A stretch of 36,048 bases of DNA from Phycisphaeraceae bacterium (GTDB lineage Bacteria > Planctomycetota > Phycisphaerae > Phycisphaerales > Phycisphaeraceae), in assembly GCA_028284155.1 (NCBI GenBank), contig JANQSF010000158.1:1-36048 (forward strand), given 5' to 3'. This document shows positions 1 to 8,760 of this stretch, piece by piece. Both the position numbers and the translations under genes were made by a program. The notes under the pieces were generated by a model, which worked only from the letters and a program-made list of their open reading frames with translations, did no database searches and was not told where the DNA came from. How positions within the stretch are numbered: the stretch's first letter is position 1; each line of letters opens with the position of its first letter.

Positions 1-14
1 CCAGACACCCCCGC

Positions 15-32
15 GGCACGCTGAAGCGTGCC
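15..32. repeat. Hairpin, probable half of a REP-like element cut by the window edge
   Basis: A perfect 7-bp stem with a TGAA loop (GGCACGC, TGAA, GCGTGCC) lies upstream of aconitase. It has the same design as the arms of the doublet at 29955-30033, whose hairpin is GGTGCGC with loop TTCA/TGAA. The partner arm, if any, would lie before base 1. It could also be a terminator of a gene to the left, but there is no T-run. Confidence 0.5.
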
Positions 33-84
33 CAGCCGCCACCCCTTGTGGCTCGTCGCTCGTCACCTGTCGCTGGACCCACCT

Positions 85-2985
85 ATGCCCGCACCCCAAG
101 ACCCGTTCAACGCCCGCGCCACGATCTCGACCCCGCTGGGCGACCGCGCGATCTATCGACTCGACGCCCTGCCAGACGTCGACACGCTGCCATACTCGAT
201 CAAGGTGTTGCTCGAGTCCGTCCTGCGTAACGTCGATGGTCACGTTGTCACCGAAGACGACGTCAAGGCGCTGGCGTCGTATTCCAAAGAACACGTCGGC
301 CAAACCGAGATCCCATTCACCCCCGGCCGAGTCGTGCTGCAGGACTTCACCGGCGTCCCCGCCGTGGTCGACCTCGCCGCGATGCGCGAGGGCATGAAGC
401 GCATGACCGGCGACGCCCGGAATGCGTCGAAGGTCAATCCGTTGGTGCCATGCGATCTGGTCATCGACCACTCCGTGCAGGTCGACGCGTTCGCCAACGG
501 CATGGCCCTTCAGGTCAATGCCGAGAAAGAGTTCGAGCGCAACATGGAACGCTACCAGTTCCTTAAGTGGGGCCAACAGGCGTTCAACAACTTCCGCGTC
601 GTCCCGCCCGCGACGGGCATCGTGCACCAGGTCAACCTCGAGTATCTGGCCAAGGTCGTTTGGGAAGGGACCAAGGGGCCAAGCGACCAAGCGACCAAGG
701 GCTCCGACCCCTCGATGGCTCGGTCCCTCGATGGCTCGGTCCCTTGCCTATACCCCGACAGCCTCGTCGGCACGGACAGCCACACGACGATGATCAACGG
801 CCTGGGCGTCGTCGGCTGGGGCGTGGGCGGCATCGAGGCAGAGGCCGTGATGCTCGGCCAACCGATCTACATGCTCATCCCCGAAGTCGTTGGATTCAAA
901 CTGCTGGGCAATCTGCCCGAAGGCGCGACCGCGACCGACCTTGTGTTACGAGTCACCGAAGTGCTGCGCGAGCACGGCGTGGTCGGCAAGTTCGTTGAGT
1001 TTTACGGGCCGGGCCTGGCCGACATGCCGCTGGCCAACCGCGCAACGATCGCGAACATGGCACCCGAGTACGGCGCGACGATGGGCTTCTTCCCCGTTGA
1101 CGACCAAACACTCAAGTACATGCACCTGACCGGGCGGGACGAATCATTGATTAGTACCGTCGAGCAGTACTGCAAAGAGCAGGGCCTGTGGCGCGAAGAC
1201 GCCCGCCAATGCCGATACACCGAAACGCTCGAACTGGACATGTCCACCGTCGAGCCAAGCCTGGCCGGCCCCAAACGACCGCAGGACCGCATCTCACTCG
1301 GCGCGATGCGCGACCAGTGGCGGCAGGACCTGTCGGTCACGTTCGGCAAGCCCAACGGCAGCGGCGATTCGACACCGCAACGCATGACCGCCGAGGGAGG
1401 CGCCCCCGGAAGCGCGGCAGCCACCGCGACCGCCACACTGGAAACCGACCCCGGCGCCGACGGCGTCGAAGTCGATTACGAAGGTAACACGTTCGCACTC
1501 AAACACGGCGCGGTCGTCATCGCCGCGATCACAAGCTGCACGAACACGAGCAACCCGCAGGTCATGCTCGCCGCCGGCCTAGTCGCCAAGAAGGCCGCGG
1601 CGCTCGGCCTGACACGCAAGCCTTGGGTCAAGACCAGCCTCGCGCCCGGCTCGAAGGTCGTCACCGAATACCTCAACAAGGCTGAACTGCTGGACGATCT
1701 CGAGTCCTGCGGTTTCTACCTCGTCGGCTACGGCTGCACGACCTGCATCGGGAACTCCGGCCCGCTCCCACCGCCGATCAGCCAGGCCATTAACGAAAAC
1801 GACTTGGTCGCGACCAGCGTCCTCTCCGGCAACCGCAACTTCGAGGGGCGCATCAGCCCCGACGTCAAGGCCAATTACCTGGCCTCACCCCCGCTGGTCG
1901 TCGCGTATGCGCTGGCTGGGACGGTCGATATCGATTTGTCTAACGATCCGATAGGTCAAGATCAAAACGGCAACGACGTGTTCCTGAAAGACATTTGGCC
2001 GACGCAGGACGAGGTGCTCGACGTCGTCGCGAAGTGCGTCACACGCGAGCAGTTTCAAACGCAGTACGCCGACGTGTTCAAGGGCTCGGACGAATGGCAG
2101 GCCGTGGCGTCGAGCACGGGCGACCTATACGACTGGCAGCCGGAATCGACCTATGTGCAGGAGCCGCCGTTCTTCGTTGACTTGCAGGCCGACGTCGCGC
2201 CGATTCAGCCGATCAACGGCGCGCGCTGTCTCGTCAAGGTCGGCCACAGCGTCACGACCGACCACATCAGTCCGGCCGGCGCGATCAAGGCCGACTCGCC
2301 CGCGGGCCGATTCCTCACGGCGTCCGGCGTCGAGCGCGCGATGTTCAACAGCTACGGCTCACGCCGCGGCAACGACCGCGTCATGGTCCGCGGCACGTTC
2401 GCCAACATCCGCGTCCGCAATCAGCTCGCGCCCGGGACGGAAGGCGGTTACACCAAGTTCATGGGCGAAGCCCACGGATTGGAATCCGTGGGCGTCAGCG
2501 ACACGGACTACCCGTTCATTTTCGACGCCGCGTGCGCCTACGGCGTCTGCCAAACGTCCGACCCCGATATCAACGCCGACCCTAACGGCACGCCGTTGGT
2601 CGTCCTGGCCGGCAAGGATTACGGGATGGGCTCCAGCCGCGACTGGGCCGCCAAGGGCACGTACCTGCTGGGCATCCGCGCCGTCATCGCCGAGAGCTTC
2701 GAGCGCATCCACCGCAGCAACCTCGTCGGCATGGGCGTGCTCCCACTGGTCTTCAAGGAAGGCCAAACCCCCGACACGCTCGGCCTGACCGGCGACGAAA
2801 CATTCGACATCACCATCGACGACAACATCAAGCCCCGCCAAACCGTAAACGTCACCGCGACGAAACCCGACGGCACACAAGTCGCCTTCGAAACGACCTG
2901 CCGCATCGACACGGCCGTTGAGGTCGATTACTACCGCAACGGCGGCATCCTGCACACCGTGTTGCGGAAGATGGCACAGTCTTAG
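85..2985 (+). CDS. acnA: Aconitate hydratase (AcnA/IRP type)
   Basis: Aconitase interconverts citrate and isocitrate through cis-aconitate in the cytoplasmic TCA cycle, using a [4Fe-4S] cluster. The three cluster ligands are visible: Cys485 in SCTNTSNP, and Cys551 and Cys554 in GYGCTTCIGNSG; the 66-residue gap and CxxC spacing are those of the AcnA/IRP1 family. The N-terminal block with GTDSHTTM and the C-terminal swivel domain with GKDYGMGSSRDWAAKG are both present, so the 966-residue protein is full length. I start it at the ATG at 85 (MPAPQDPFNARATI); an in-frame GTG at 28 lies inside a hairpin and would add 19 unlikely residues. Residues about 196-220 form an unusual low-complexity insert encoded by short repeats, and a Gly/Ala/Thr-rich linker lies at about 425-465. 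The following cupin gene starts 13 bases after the stop. Confidence 0.97.
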   Translation: MPAPQDPFNARATISTPLGDRAIYRLDALPDVDTLPYSIKVLLESVLRNVDGHVVTEDDVKALASYSKEHVGQTEIPFTPGRVVLQDFTGVPAVVDLAAMREGMKRMTGDARNASKVNPLVPCDLVIDHSVQVDAFANGMALQVNAEKEFERNMERYQFLKWGQQAFNNFRVVPPATGIVHQVNLEYLAKVVWEGTKGPSDQATKGSDPSMARSLDGSVPCLYPDSLVGTDSHTTMINGLGVVGWGVGGIEAEAVMLGQPIYMLIPEVVGFKLLGNLPEGATATDLVLRVTEVLREHGVVGKFVEFYGPGLADMPLANRATIANMAPEYGATMGFFPVDDQTLKYMHLTGRDESLISTVEQYCKEQGLWREDARQCRYTETLELDMSTVEPSLAGPKRPQDRISLGAMRDQWRQDLSVTFGKPNGSGDSTPQRMTAEGGAPGSAAATATATLETDPGADGVEVDYEGNTFALKHGAVVIAAITSCTNTSNPQVMLAAGLVAKKAAALGLTRKPWVKTSLAPGSKVVTEYLNKAELLDDLESCGFYLVGYGCTTCIGNSGPLPPPISQAINENDLVATSVLSGNRNFEGRISPDVKANYLASPPLVVAYALAGTVDIDLSNDPIGQDQNGNDVFLKDIWPTQDEVLDVVAKCVTREQFQTQYADVFKGSDEWQAVASSTGDLYDWQPESTYVQEPPFFVDLQADVAPIQPINGARCLVKVGHSVTTDHISPAGAIKADSPAGRFLTASGVERAMFNSYGSRRGNDRVMVRGTFANIRVRNQLAPGTEGGYTKFMGEAHGLESVGVSDTDYPFIFDAACAYGVCQTSDPDINADPNGTPLVVLAGKDYGMGSSRDWAAKGTYLLGIRAVIAESFERIHRSNLVGMGVLPLVFKEGQTPDTLGLTGDETFDITIDDNIKPRQTVNVTATKPDGTQVAFETTCRIDTAVEVDYYRNGGILHTVLRKMAQS
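665..745. repeat. In-frame repeat insertion inside aconitase
   Basis: The stretch holds GACCAAGC-type 8-base units (about four copies, slightly degenerate), then two tandem copies of the 16-base unit CCCTCGATGGCTCGGT. The ends are inverted relative to each other: AAGGGACCAAG on the left and CTCGGTCCCTT on the right. It codes for a Gly/Ser/Asp/Lys-rich loop just before the conserved YPDSLVGTDSHTTM block. About 29 residues separate the conserved VVW and YPDSLVGTD segments, where E. coli AcnA has about ten. The reading frame is kept. Confidence 0.7.
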
Positions 2986-2998
2986 GCGGGAGTTCGAC

Positions 2999-3490
2999 AT
3001 GGCTGAATTGAGCCCGCGATTGGCAAGACACGATGATGCGCCCAGGTACATCGTGGTCGGCGACACCTACACGCAGCTTGCTGGCGGTGAGGACACCGGC
3101 AGCACGTTCGCTCTGTTCCACGCGGTTGTGCCCGCCGGCCACGGGCCGCCGCCGCACACGCACACCCGTGAAGATGAGTCGTTCTACGTCCTCAAGGGGC
3201 GAATTACGTTTCATGTCGGTCGGGCCGCAGGCGGATTCGACGAACTCGTTGCCGAGCCGGGCGATTTCGTATTTGCTCCACGCGATGTACCGCACCGGTT
3301 TCACAACAGCACGGACACGCCCGCGGAAATGTTGATACAGGTCGTCCCGGCCGGCATCGAACGGTACTTTGCGGCGGTCGATCAGTCCGACCAGGGCGAC
3401 GCCGCATTCGCCAAGCCAACGCCCGAATACATCGAACGCCTTGTCGCGAAAGCGGTTGAATACGGCGTGACCATCCACGCGCCGGACTGA
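2999..3490 (+). CDS. Single-domain cupin protein
   Basis: A 163-residue beta-barrel protein with both cupin motifs. Motif 1 has His53, His55, Glu60 and Gly67 in the HTHTREDESFYVLKG stretch; motif 2 has Gly88, Pro94, His99 and Asn103. These residues normally bind one metal ion (Fe, Mn, Ni or Zn). The layout resembles the quercetin-dioxygenase-like cupin_2 family, but substrate cannot be read from the sequence. The ATG at 2999 is preceded by a GGCGGGAG ribosome-binding sequence; an upstream in-frame start would overlap aconitase and has no support. It lies 13 bases after acnA and is probably co-transcribed with it. Confidence 0.88.
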   Translation: MAELSPRLARHDDAPRYIVVGDTYTQLAGGEDTGSTFALFHAVVPAGHGPPPHTHTREDESFYVLKGRITFHVGRAAGGFDELVAEPGDFVFAPRDVPHRFHNSTDTPAEMLIQVVPAGIERYFAAVDQSDQGDAAFAKPTPEYIERLVAKAVEYGVTIHAPD

Positions 3491-3528
3491 TCTCTCTGGT
3501 CGCATGACGTTGGCGTTAACATCAACGT

Positions 3529-4224
3529 ATGCGCGACCTGTTCCGCACGCTGCCGCTGATGTGTGTCGTCATGCTCGTGCCGGTGTTGCCGTTCCTGCTG
3601 TTCGGCGGGTGGTTCGACGACTGGGTGACCGGCCTGCGGAACGACCCGCCGGCTGACGGTGTGACGGCGGCCATTGTGGTAGGACTGTTGACGACGGACA
3701 TCGCGCTGCCCATCCCGTCGAGCGTCGTGTGCACGATGGCCGGCTGGCAGTTGGGCTCGCTGCTTGGCACGGCCGCCGCGTGGGTCGGCATGACGCTCGG
3801 CGCGGTGATCGGCTTTGCCATTGCCCGTCGATGGGGTCGGCCGGTCGCGTTGTGGTTCACCAAAGCGGACGACCTGCAACGCATGCAACACGTCAGCGAA
3901 CGCTACGGCCCGATGGTGCTCGCACTGTGTCGGGCCGTGCCCGTCTTCGCCGAGGCCAGCGTCCTCATCGTCGGCATCCATCGGCTGAGCTGGCGACGCT
4001 TCCTGCCGACGGTCATGCTCAGCAATCTTGGCATCGCGTTGGCCTACGTGTTGTTAGGCGAGTTCGCCCAGAAGCACGGTTGGCTGCCGCTGGCACTGGG
4101 CGTTTCCATTGCATTGCCCGTCGTCATGGCCGCGGCCGCGCGTCGTTGGGTGCCCAATGAAAACGCGCCATTACCGACCGCAAGCGACTCGACGGACGCC
4201 AGCGATCGGCCTAATCCCGACTGA
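3529..4224 (+). CDS. VTT/DedA-type integral membrane protein
   Basis: A 231-residue membrane protein with hydrophobic segments at roughly residues 5-25, 45-65, 72-95, 125-150 and 160-200. The central part has the VTT (SNARE-associated, TVP38/TMEM64/DedA) signature: a Pro-Ile-Pro re-entrant stretch near residue 62, a Gly-rich GAVIGFAIARRWGR helix, and a second re-entrant CRAVPVFAEASVLIVG segment with conserved Arg and Pro. Family members act in membrane lipid and proton-motive-force homeostasis, some as lipid flippases or scramblases; the role here is inferred. The hydrophilic tail is Ser/Thr/Asp-rich. Its last 14 bases overlap the convergent BI-1 gene. Confidence 0.8.
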   Translation: MRDLFRTLPLMCVVMLVPVLPFLLFGGWFDDWVTGLRNDPPADGVTAAIVVGLLTTDIALPIPSSVVCTMAGWQLGSLLGTAAAWVGMTLGAVIGFAIARRWGRPVALWFTKADDLQRMQHVSERYGPMVLALCRAVPVFAEASVLIVGIHRLSWRRFLPTVMLSNLGIALAYVLLGEFAQKHGWLPLALGVSIALPVVMAAAARRWVPNENAPLPTASDSTDASDRPNPD

Positions 4225-4930
4225 GCGCCATCACCAACTGAATCACGTACCAGAACAGCGTCGCGATACACGCGAACAGCGCCAGCGAAGCGGCCACGTG
4301 TTGCCCGATGCGGTAGTGGTGCATCACGTTCGACGTGTAATACAGGATGTACCCGCTCATCAATACGATCATGCCGACCGTGAAGATCGGCCCGAGCGAG
4401 AAGCCGAACAGCAGGCCGCAGATGATCAGCCCGAACGCCGCCACCATGCCGAACATCAGGAAGCTGCGTAGGAACGAGAAGTCCTTGGCCGTCACAAAAA
4501 CTACACCGGTCAGACCGCCAAAGATGATCAGCGTCGCCAGGGCCGCGGTCTGAATGATGTTCTCGCCGTGCTGCGAAGCGATATACAACAGCGGCACGAA
4601 GATGATCGCCTCGACCACCACGTACAGGCCAAGCCCGGCGTACTGCATCGCCGGTGAGTTGTCGCTCGACGCCCACGCGTTGGCGATCCAGCTCACGAGC
4701 ATGAACGCCCCGAGCACGATCAGCCAACCGTACCCGGTGCCGAACATCTTGTTCGTCAGCGCCGCGACATCGACCAACTGGAAGATCAACACCTCCAACG
4801 CCGCGAACAGCATGATCGCGCCGAACAGGTGCGTGTACGTCTTCTTGATAAACGACGCCCGCGTGTCCTCCTCAGCCTCGTGAGCGAACAGCGGGTGATC
4901 CGGCGGTTGCGTGTAGTCGATCTGGCTCAT
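4211..4930 (-). CDS. Bax inhibitor-1 (BI-1/YccA/YbhL) family membrane protein
   Basis: A 239-residue protein with seven hydrophobic helices after a short acidic cytoplasmic N-terminus (MSQIDYTQPPDHPLF). The order and the polar Asp/His-containing last helices (SNVMHHYRIGQHVAASLALFA) match the TMBIM/BI-1 family. Bacterial members such as BsYetJ are pH-sensitive Ca2+ leak channels, and YccA modulates FtsH proteolysis; which applies here is unknown. It is a single gene convergent with the VTT protein, with a 14-base 3' overlap. Start ATG at 4930; the only upstream purine run is GGGAAC. Confidence 0.9.
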   Translation of the reverse strand: MSQIDYTQPPDHPLFAHEAEEDTRASFIKKTYTHLFGAIMLFAALEVLIFQLVDVAALTNKMFGTGYGWLIVLGAFMLVSWIANAWASSDNSPAMQYAGLGLYVVVEAIIFVPLLYIASQHGENIIQTAALATLIIFGGLTGVVFVTAKDFSFLRSFLMFGMVAAFGLIICGLLFGFSLGPIFTVGMIVLMSGYILYYTSNVMHHYRIGQHVAASLALFACIATLFWYVIQLVMALSRD

Positions 4931-5023
4931 GGTGGAAGTTCCCGGTAAGAGGTTCCGTTCGTGGTTCCGGTCATGTTATCGGCCAACGGGCGTGCCGCCA
5001 TTGGGCCGCGTCAAATTCGCACG

Positions 5024-5422
5024 TCAATTCCGCCGCCTCGGCTGGATCGGCTGGCGTGTCCGTGTCGGCACGGCCCGGCGGGGTGGCGTCCAGTTCCGAT
5101 CGTCGTCGCCGATCTGGTCCTTGATCAACTCCTGCGCCACGTCGCCCGCACGGTCCTGCACCCAGTTCCCGTCTTTGTCGCGCTGGTTTGCCGCCCGATG
5201 CCGCGCCCCGGCCGATGTGTTATTGATCCGCGTCCGCTGCATCGCGTTCTGCTGCGCCGTCCGCGTCCGCACCTTCGGCTGAACACGCGGTTTGACCTTC
5301 ACCGCCCGCCCAGCCGACTTCCCACAACTCCTCGCCGCCGCACCGCCACAACCGGGGATCGGGATGCCGATCGTCACCGAAAGCAGAAACGCGATCGCGA
5401 TGAATCGAGTGATGTGTTTCAT
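5024..5422 (-). CDS. Small exported basic protein of unknown function
   Basis: A 132-residue protein starting MKHITRFIAIAFLLSVTIG, a clear signal peptide. The IPGC stretch that follows could be a weak lipobox, so it may be a lipoprotein. The mature part is Arg/Lys/Thr/Asn-rich, with two Cys (GCGG, RSCG) near the N-terminus, and looks largely disordered. I recognise no domain. An in-frame GTG/ATG 12 bases further upstream would add only four residues. It lies 57 bases upstream of the DUF1501 gene's 3' end, both on the - strand, so it could be a separate unit transcribed away from it. Confidence 0.55.
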   Translation of the reverse strand: MKHITRFIAIAFLLSVTIGIPIPGCGGAAARSCGKSAGRAVKVKPRVQPKVRTRTAQQNAMQRTRINNTSAGARHRAANQRDKDGNWVQDRAGDVAQELIKDQIGDDDRNWTPPRRAVPTRTRQPIQPRRRN

Positions 5423-5479
5423 GTCAGGCCCCAACTAACACTCACCGCCGCATGCGGCTTGGCGTAAGTCACCAACGAC

Positions 5480-6862
5480 TCACACCAACTCCCGGATCGG
5501 CTCAACACCCGGGTCAACCAGGTATTGCGGCCGACCCTGCACGTCGAACGTCCGGGCGTGCTTCACGTCGATGCCCACGTTGTGGTACAGCGTCGCCCAC
5601 ACTTCCTGGAAAGTGACAGGTCGCTCGGTCGCGTGCTCGCCGTTGCGGTTCGTCGCGCCGATGACCTGCCCGGTGCGCATCCCGCCGCCGGCCATCAGGG
5701 CGAACGACACCTGCGGCCAGTGGTCGCGGCTGTTGTTCTTGTTGATCTTCGGCGTCCGCCCGAACTCGCCCCACACGACCACGCTCACGTCGCGGTCCAG
5801 CCCGCGGTCGTGCAGGTCTTCGATCAAGGCTGACAAACCCTGGTCGAACAGCGGGAACTCCTGCCGCGACCTTGGGAAGTTCATCCCGTCGCCGCCGTGC
5901 CAGTCCCAGCGCGAGTAGTTCATCGTCACCACCCGCGCCCCAGCCTCGACCAGCCGACGGGCTAACAGGAAGTTAGACACGATCTTGGGCGCACCGTCGC
6001 GCTGGAACTTCGGGTCGTCCTTCCCGTACCGCGCGACCACCTTCGGGTCTTCATTCGACAGGTCAAGCGCCTCGACCATTTTTGACGACGTCAAAATGCC
6101 CATGGCCTGCTGCCCGAAGTTGTCCATCCCGTCCATGACGCGCGACGTGTCGATGTCGCGGCGGAACTTGTCCACGCTTGACAGCAATCGCTTGCGGTCT
6201 TTGAGCCGTTCGAGTGTGATGCCCTGAAGGGCCAACCCTTCCGGCTTCTCGCCGACCTTTCGGCTAACCAACTGTGTGGGTTGATACGCCGGCCCGAGGA
6301 ACCCGCCGTGCCCCGCTTCGCCCCACGTGCGGTTGCCCGTCGGGTACATCAGCGACAGGTTCGGTGGGATCGCGTCGTTCACGCCGCCGAGCATCTTGGC
6401 GACCCACGCGCTGCCGGCCGGCCAACCGCCGCCCGGCGGCTCCATCTCGCGCTTGGTTCGGCCGGTCATGCACTGGTAGCACGAGTGCGCGCCCTCCGAC
6501 CCGACGACCGAGCGGATCAGCGCGAACTTGTCCGCGCACTTGGCCAACCCGGGGAACAACTCGTTGATCTCCATCCCCGGCACGTTCGTCTTGCGTGAGA
6601 CGAACTCGCCGCGGATCTCGCTGGGCGCTTCCGGCTTCAAGTCAAAGAAGTCGATGTGCGACGGCCCGCCCGGAAGGAAGACATTGATGATCGCCTTGTG
6701 CGACCTGCCTTCCGACCGCACACCCGCCTGCGCCTCAAGCGCGAGTAGTTGCGGCAGCGACAGCCCGCCCGCGGCCATGCCCCCGACCTTCAGAAAGCCG
6801 CGCCGCGTCAGCCCGTCGCAATGGTTCGACCGCCGATCACGTCGGCCAAGAATCGTCAACAT
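5480..6862 (-). CDS. Tat-exported DUF1501 protein
   Basis: A 460-residue DUF1501 (alkaline-phosphatase/sulfatase-like fold) protein abundant in Planctomycetota. The N-terminus carries a twin-arginine signal (LTRRGFLKVGG, about residues 18-28), so the folded protein is exported. Family landmarks include the INVFLPGGPSHIDFFDLKPE block at about 58-77, RSVVGSEGAHSCYQCMTGR, the GARVVTMNYSRWDWHGG block, and VVVWGEFGRTPKINKN near the C-terminus. The ATG at 6862 has a GGGAG ribosome-binding sequence seven bases upstream. DUF1501 genes usually sit next to a DUF1549/DUF1553 cytochrome-type partner; none is adjacent here. Function is thought to concern extracellular polymer degradation but no substrate is established. 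Confidence 0.93.
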   Translation of the reverse strand: MLTILGRRDRRSNHCDGLTRRGFLKVGGMAAGGLSLPQLLALEAQAGVRSEGRSHKAIINVFLPGGPSHIDFFDLKPEAPSEIRGEFVSRKTNVPGMEINELFPGLAKCADKFALIRSVVGSEGAHSCYQCMTGRTKREMEPPGGGWPAGSAWVAKMLGGVNDAIPPNLSLMYPTGNRTWGEAGHGGFLGPAYQPTQLVSRKVGEKPEGLALQGITLERLKDRKRLLSSVDKFRRDIDTSRVMDGMDNFGQQAMGILTSSKMVEALDLSNEDPKVVARYGKDDPKFQRDGAPKIVSNFLLARRLVEAGARVVTMNYSRWDWHGGDGMNFPRSRQEFPLFDQGLSALIEDLHDRGLDRDVSVVVWGEFGRTPKINKNNSRDHWPQVSFALMAGGGMRTGQVIGATNRNGEHATERPVTFQEVWATLYHNVGIDVKHARTFDVQGRPQYLVDPGVEPIRELV

Positions 6863-7443
6863 GTCGAGACTCCCAAATCGGAATCAATCCAGTGCCAGAT
6901 CATACCGCATCCATCGGCCAAACCAGACCCTTCCAACCCACTTCCCCAACGCGCACAAGGCCGCTCGCGGCTCAGCGCTCCCCTCAACAAACCCAACCCA
7001 GACATCCAACCCCCACCCACTCCCCTCCCAAAACGACCCAAAATCAGCTTTAAGCAATTGATAATTAACATGTTGCGCCCTGCCAAGCCGTCCGTCACCC
7101 CGACACACCCAACCCCCGCCCGCCCGGCGACGCCACCCGAACACAAACCAAGTTTCATCAACCTGTTACGCATGATCTGTCCGCCGATGGTTCGCCCAAC
7201 CAAATGTCAGCCCCGCCACACCCTGACACACGACCCCGCCAAAGCGAACTTCGCGTGTCACACAGGGCCGACTCCGCGCACCCGTGCGCACCGCAGCGTC
7301 GATCGTCACCGGAAACGGTTGATCCATCTTGGGATGCGGTTAATCAGAATGAGTCAGGATTCGCGCAAGCTGTGCGGCGACCGCTCGCAATGCATCGGAC
7401 CGTGCAGGCCCGGTCATACCAACCGGGACAGGTCGTGCCGACA
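6863..7443. other. 581-base gene-free region, G-poor on + strand
   Basis: Upstream leader of the DUF1501 gene and 3' flank of the PEP-CTERM gene. Reading frames that cross it have no recognisable protein character and I call none real. It holds a C-run block at 7010-7029, an AT-rich island (about 7049-7073) that contrasts with the surrounding GC content, and a small hairpin (GCCG, loop CTCG, CGGC) near 6961. The promoter of the DUF1501 gene must lie here but I cannot place it with confidence. Confidence 0.6.
7010..7029 (-). promoter_or_regulatory. Canonical G-quadruplex motif in the DUF1501 leader
   Basis: On the - strand (the coding strand for the DUF1501 gene) four G-runs of 3, 4, 3 and 5 bases are separated by loops of 1, 3 and 1 bases, which satisfies the standard G3+N1-7 quadruplex rule. 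It lies about 150 bases upstream of the ATG at 6862, so it would be in the 5' untranslated RNA if transcription starts further upstream. Whether it folds in the cell is not known. Confidence 0.5.
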
Positions 7444-8364
7444 TTATTTGGTCAGTACGCGCCCGCATGGCCGGCGCTTGCGACAACCAGCCGCGCCCAG
7501 GCCAAGCACGATCAGCAACAAACTCGTGGGTTCCGGGACAACGCCCGAGGGTGGCGAAGCCGGGCCGATGTATCGGTTGTCCACGATGCCGCCTTGGGGC
7601 GAGTCGGCCGTCACACCGGGGGGCAGGTTGAAGACCGGGCCGTCCGTATGGAAGGTCACCATGAAGTCGGACCACGCGGTGGCCATGCCGTCTCCAAATG
7701 CGCCGTCGCCGGCTGTGGCCTGAGCAATCAAGCGAACGGTCAACGTATTGGGGACGTTCAACGCGACAGACGGGATGCCCCATCCGATCGTACTCGATGG
7801 GTACGTCCAACCGGCAAGCAATCCCAGACTGCCACCCGGGCCGGTGTCGCCGGTGAATCCGTAATTGCCACCCGGTCCGAAAATGAAAGTCTCCAATCGC
7901 CCGTGGCCGAACGCGCCCTCCCCGTCGTCGAACAGAAACATGCCATTCAGATCGAGAAACAGACTCGTCGAGATATTGCCACCGACCCCGGTGAACACCA
8001 GGTCGTCGATCGTGTATTCCGCGACGGCCTGGGTCGTGTCGGCGCTGGGAAACGCATTCCCGAAAGCGTCCTTGGAAACACTCGCGTCGAGCGATCCTCG
8101 ATCGGATCGGACGGACCAGTTTGCATTGACCGAGTTGGGTGGATTGACACCGGACCCCGAGCCGATCAATTGAACCGGCATATCCGCAGAGGTCGTTCCC
8201 CCGTAACCGCCAACATGCACACCGGGAAGGACAGTGACCTTGTGTTCCGGTACGGCCGACGCCACCTGTTGAATGAGGGCGAGGCAGAGCAAAGACATGA
8301 CCAGTAAACGGCATCGCCATCGGCCATCGTTCACCACGGTGTCAATTCGTCTCACCCTTCTCAT
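7444..8364 (-). CDS. PEP-CTERM sorting-domain protein
   Basis: A 306-residue secreted protein. An N-terminal signal peptide (about residues 18-40, LLVMSLLCLALIQQVASA) is followed by a beta-rich domain with Gly/Asn-rich, LamG- or choice-of-anchor-like character, and ends in a PEP-CTERM tail: VPEPTSLLLIVLGLGAAG followed by a basic CRKRR cluster. Such tails are cut by exosortase and direct proteins to the outer surface or extracellular matrix; the exosortase is not in this window. I choose the ATG at 8364 because GGGAGG lies nine bases upstream; an ATG at 8391 lacks a ribosome-binding site. Third codon positions are less GC-biased than in the flanking housekeeping genes. Confidence 0.85.
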   Translation of the reverse strand: MRRVRRIDTVVNDGRWRCRLLVMSLLCLALIQQVASAVPEHKVTVLPGVHVGGYGGTTSADMPVQLIGSGSGVNPPNSVNANWSVRSDRGSLDASVSKDAFGNAFPSADTTQAVAEYTIDDLVFTGVGGNISTSLFLDLNGMFLFDDGEGAFGHGRLETFIFGPGGNYGFTGDTGPGGSLGLLAGWTYPSSTIGWGIPSVALNVPNTLTVRLIAQATAGDGAFGDGMATAWSDFMVTFHTDGPVFNLPPGVTADSPQGGIVDNRYIGPASPPSGVVPEPTSLLLIVLGLGAAGCRKRRPCGRVLTK

Positions 8365-8641
8365 TTTGCGTAGCCTCCCAAGCAGCCCCATGAACGGGGC
8401 GTCTTCTCATTGTCGAACTCCCAATTGCCAGAACAGCAAAACTGACATGTTCCAGTTGGCCAATGACCCCATGACTCGGCCAATCCGTTACCTGTTCAAT
8501 GTAACGACTCGGACCAGCAAATACAACCCTCTGGGATGCTACCAAGCCATTAAAACAGTGCCGTCTGGCTGCCCCGACACGGGCTGGCAAATTGGGGCCA
8601 CTTCGCCTGAACCTGTGATATCGTCACGCCGCGGGCCGTTT
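8365..8641. other. Intergenic region upstream of the PEP-CTERM gene
   Basis: Divergent spacer between the PEP-CTERM gene (-) and the macro-domain gene (+). The one notable structure is an inverted repeat at 8486-8506 with 6-base arms (CGTTAC, GTAACG) around nine bases, about 120 bases upstream of the PEP-CTERM start, which could be an operator. No convincing -35/-10 pair is visible on either strand. Confidence 0.4.
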
Positions 8642-8708
8642 GTAGGACCGGGATTGGCCAGAGTACTGTGATCGCAGCGATGTCTGGGCAGGCCGGACGT
8701 GTGTACTA
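8642..8708. repeat. Decayed REP-like palindromic element, copy A
   Basis: It begins GTAGGACCGGG and ends in CTGGGCAGGCCGGAC followed by a TACT. It matches the element at 9459-9529 along its whole length, including TGTGATCGCAGC in the spacer, but its arms have lost perfect pairing. The two copies are in the same orientation and bracket the macro-domain gene. Confidence 0.65.
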
Positions 8709-8760
8709 GGGTAGTGCCCACGCTACTTGCTTCTCGTTGGTTAGAGTCTTGGTTGACGAC

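Noticed and set aside
6749..7723. A 324-codon + strand frame through the DUF1501 leader
   Set aside because: Pro/Arg/His-rich throughout, no domain, no ribosome-binding site, and it crosses the PEP-CTERM gene on the other strand.
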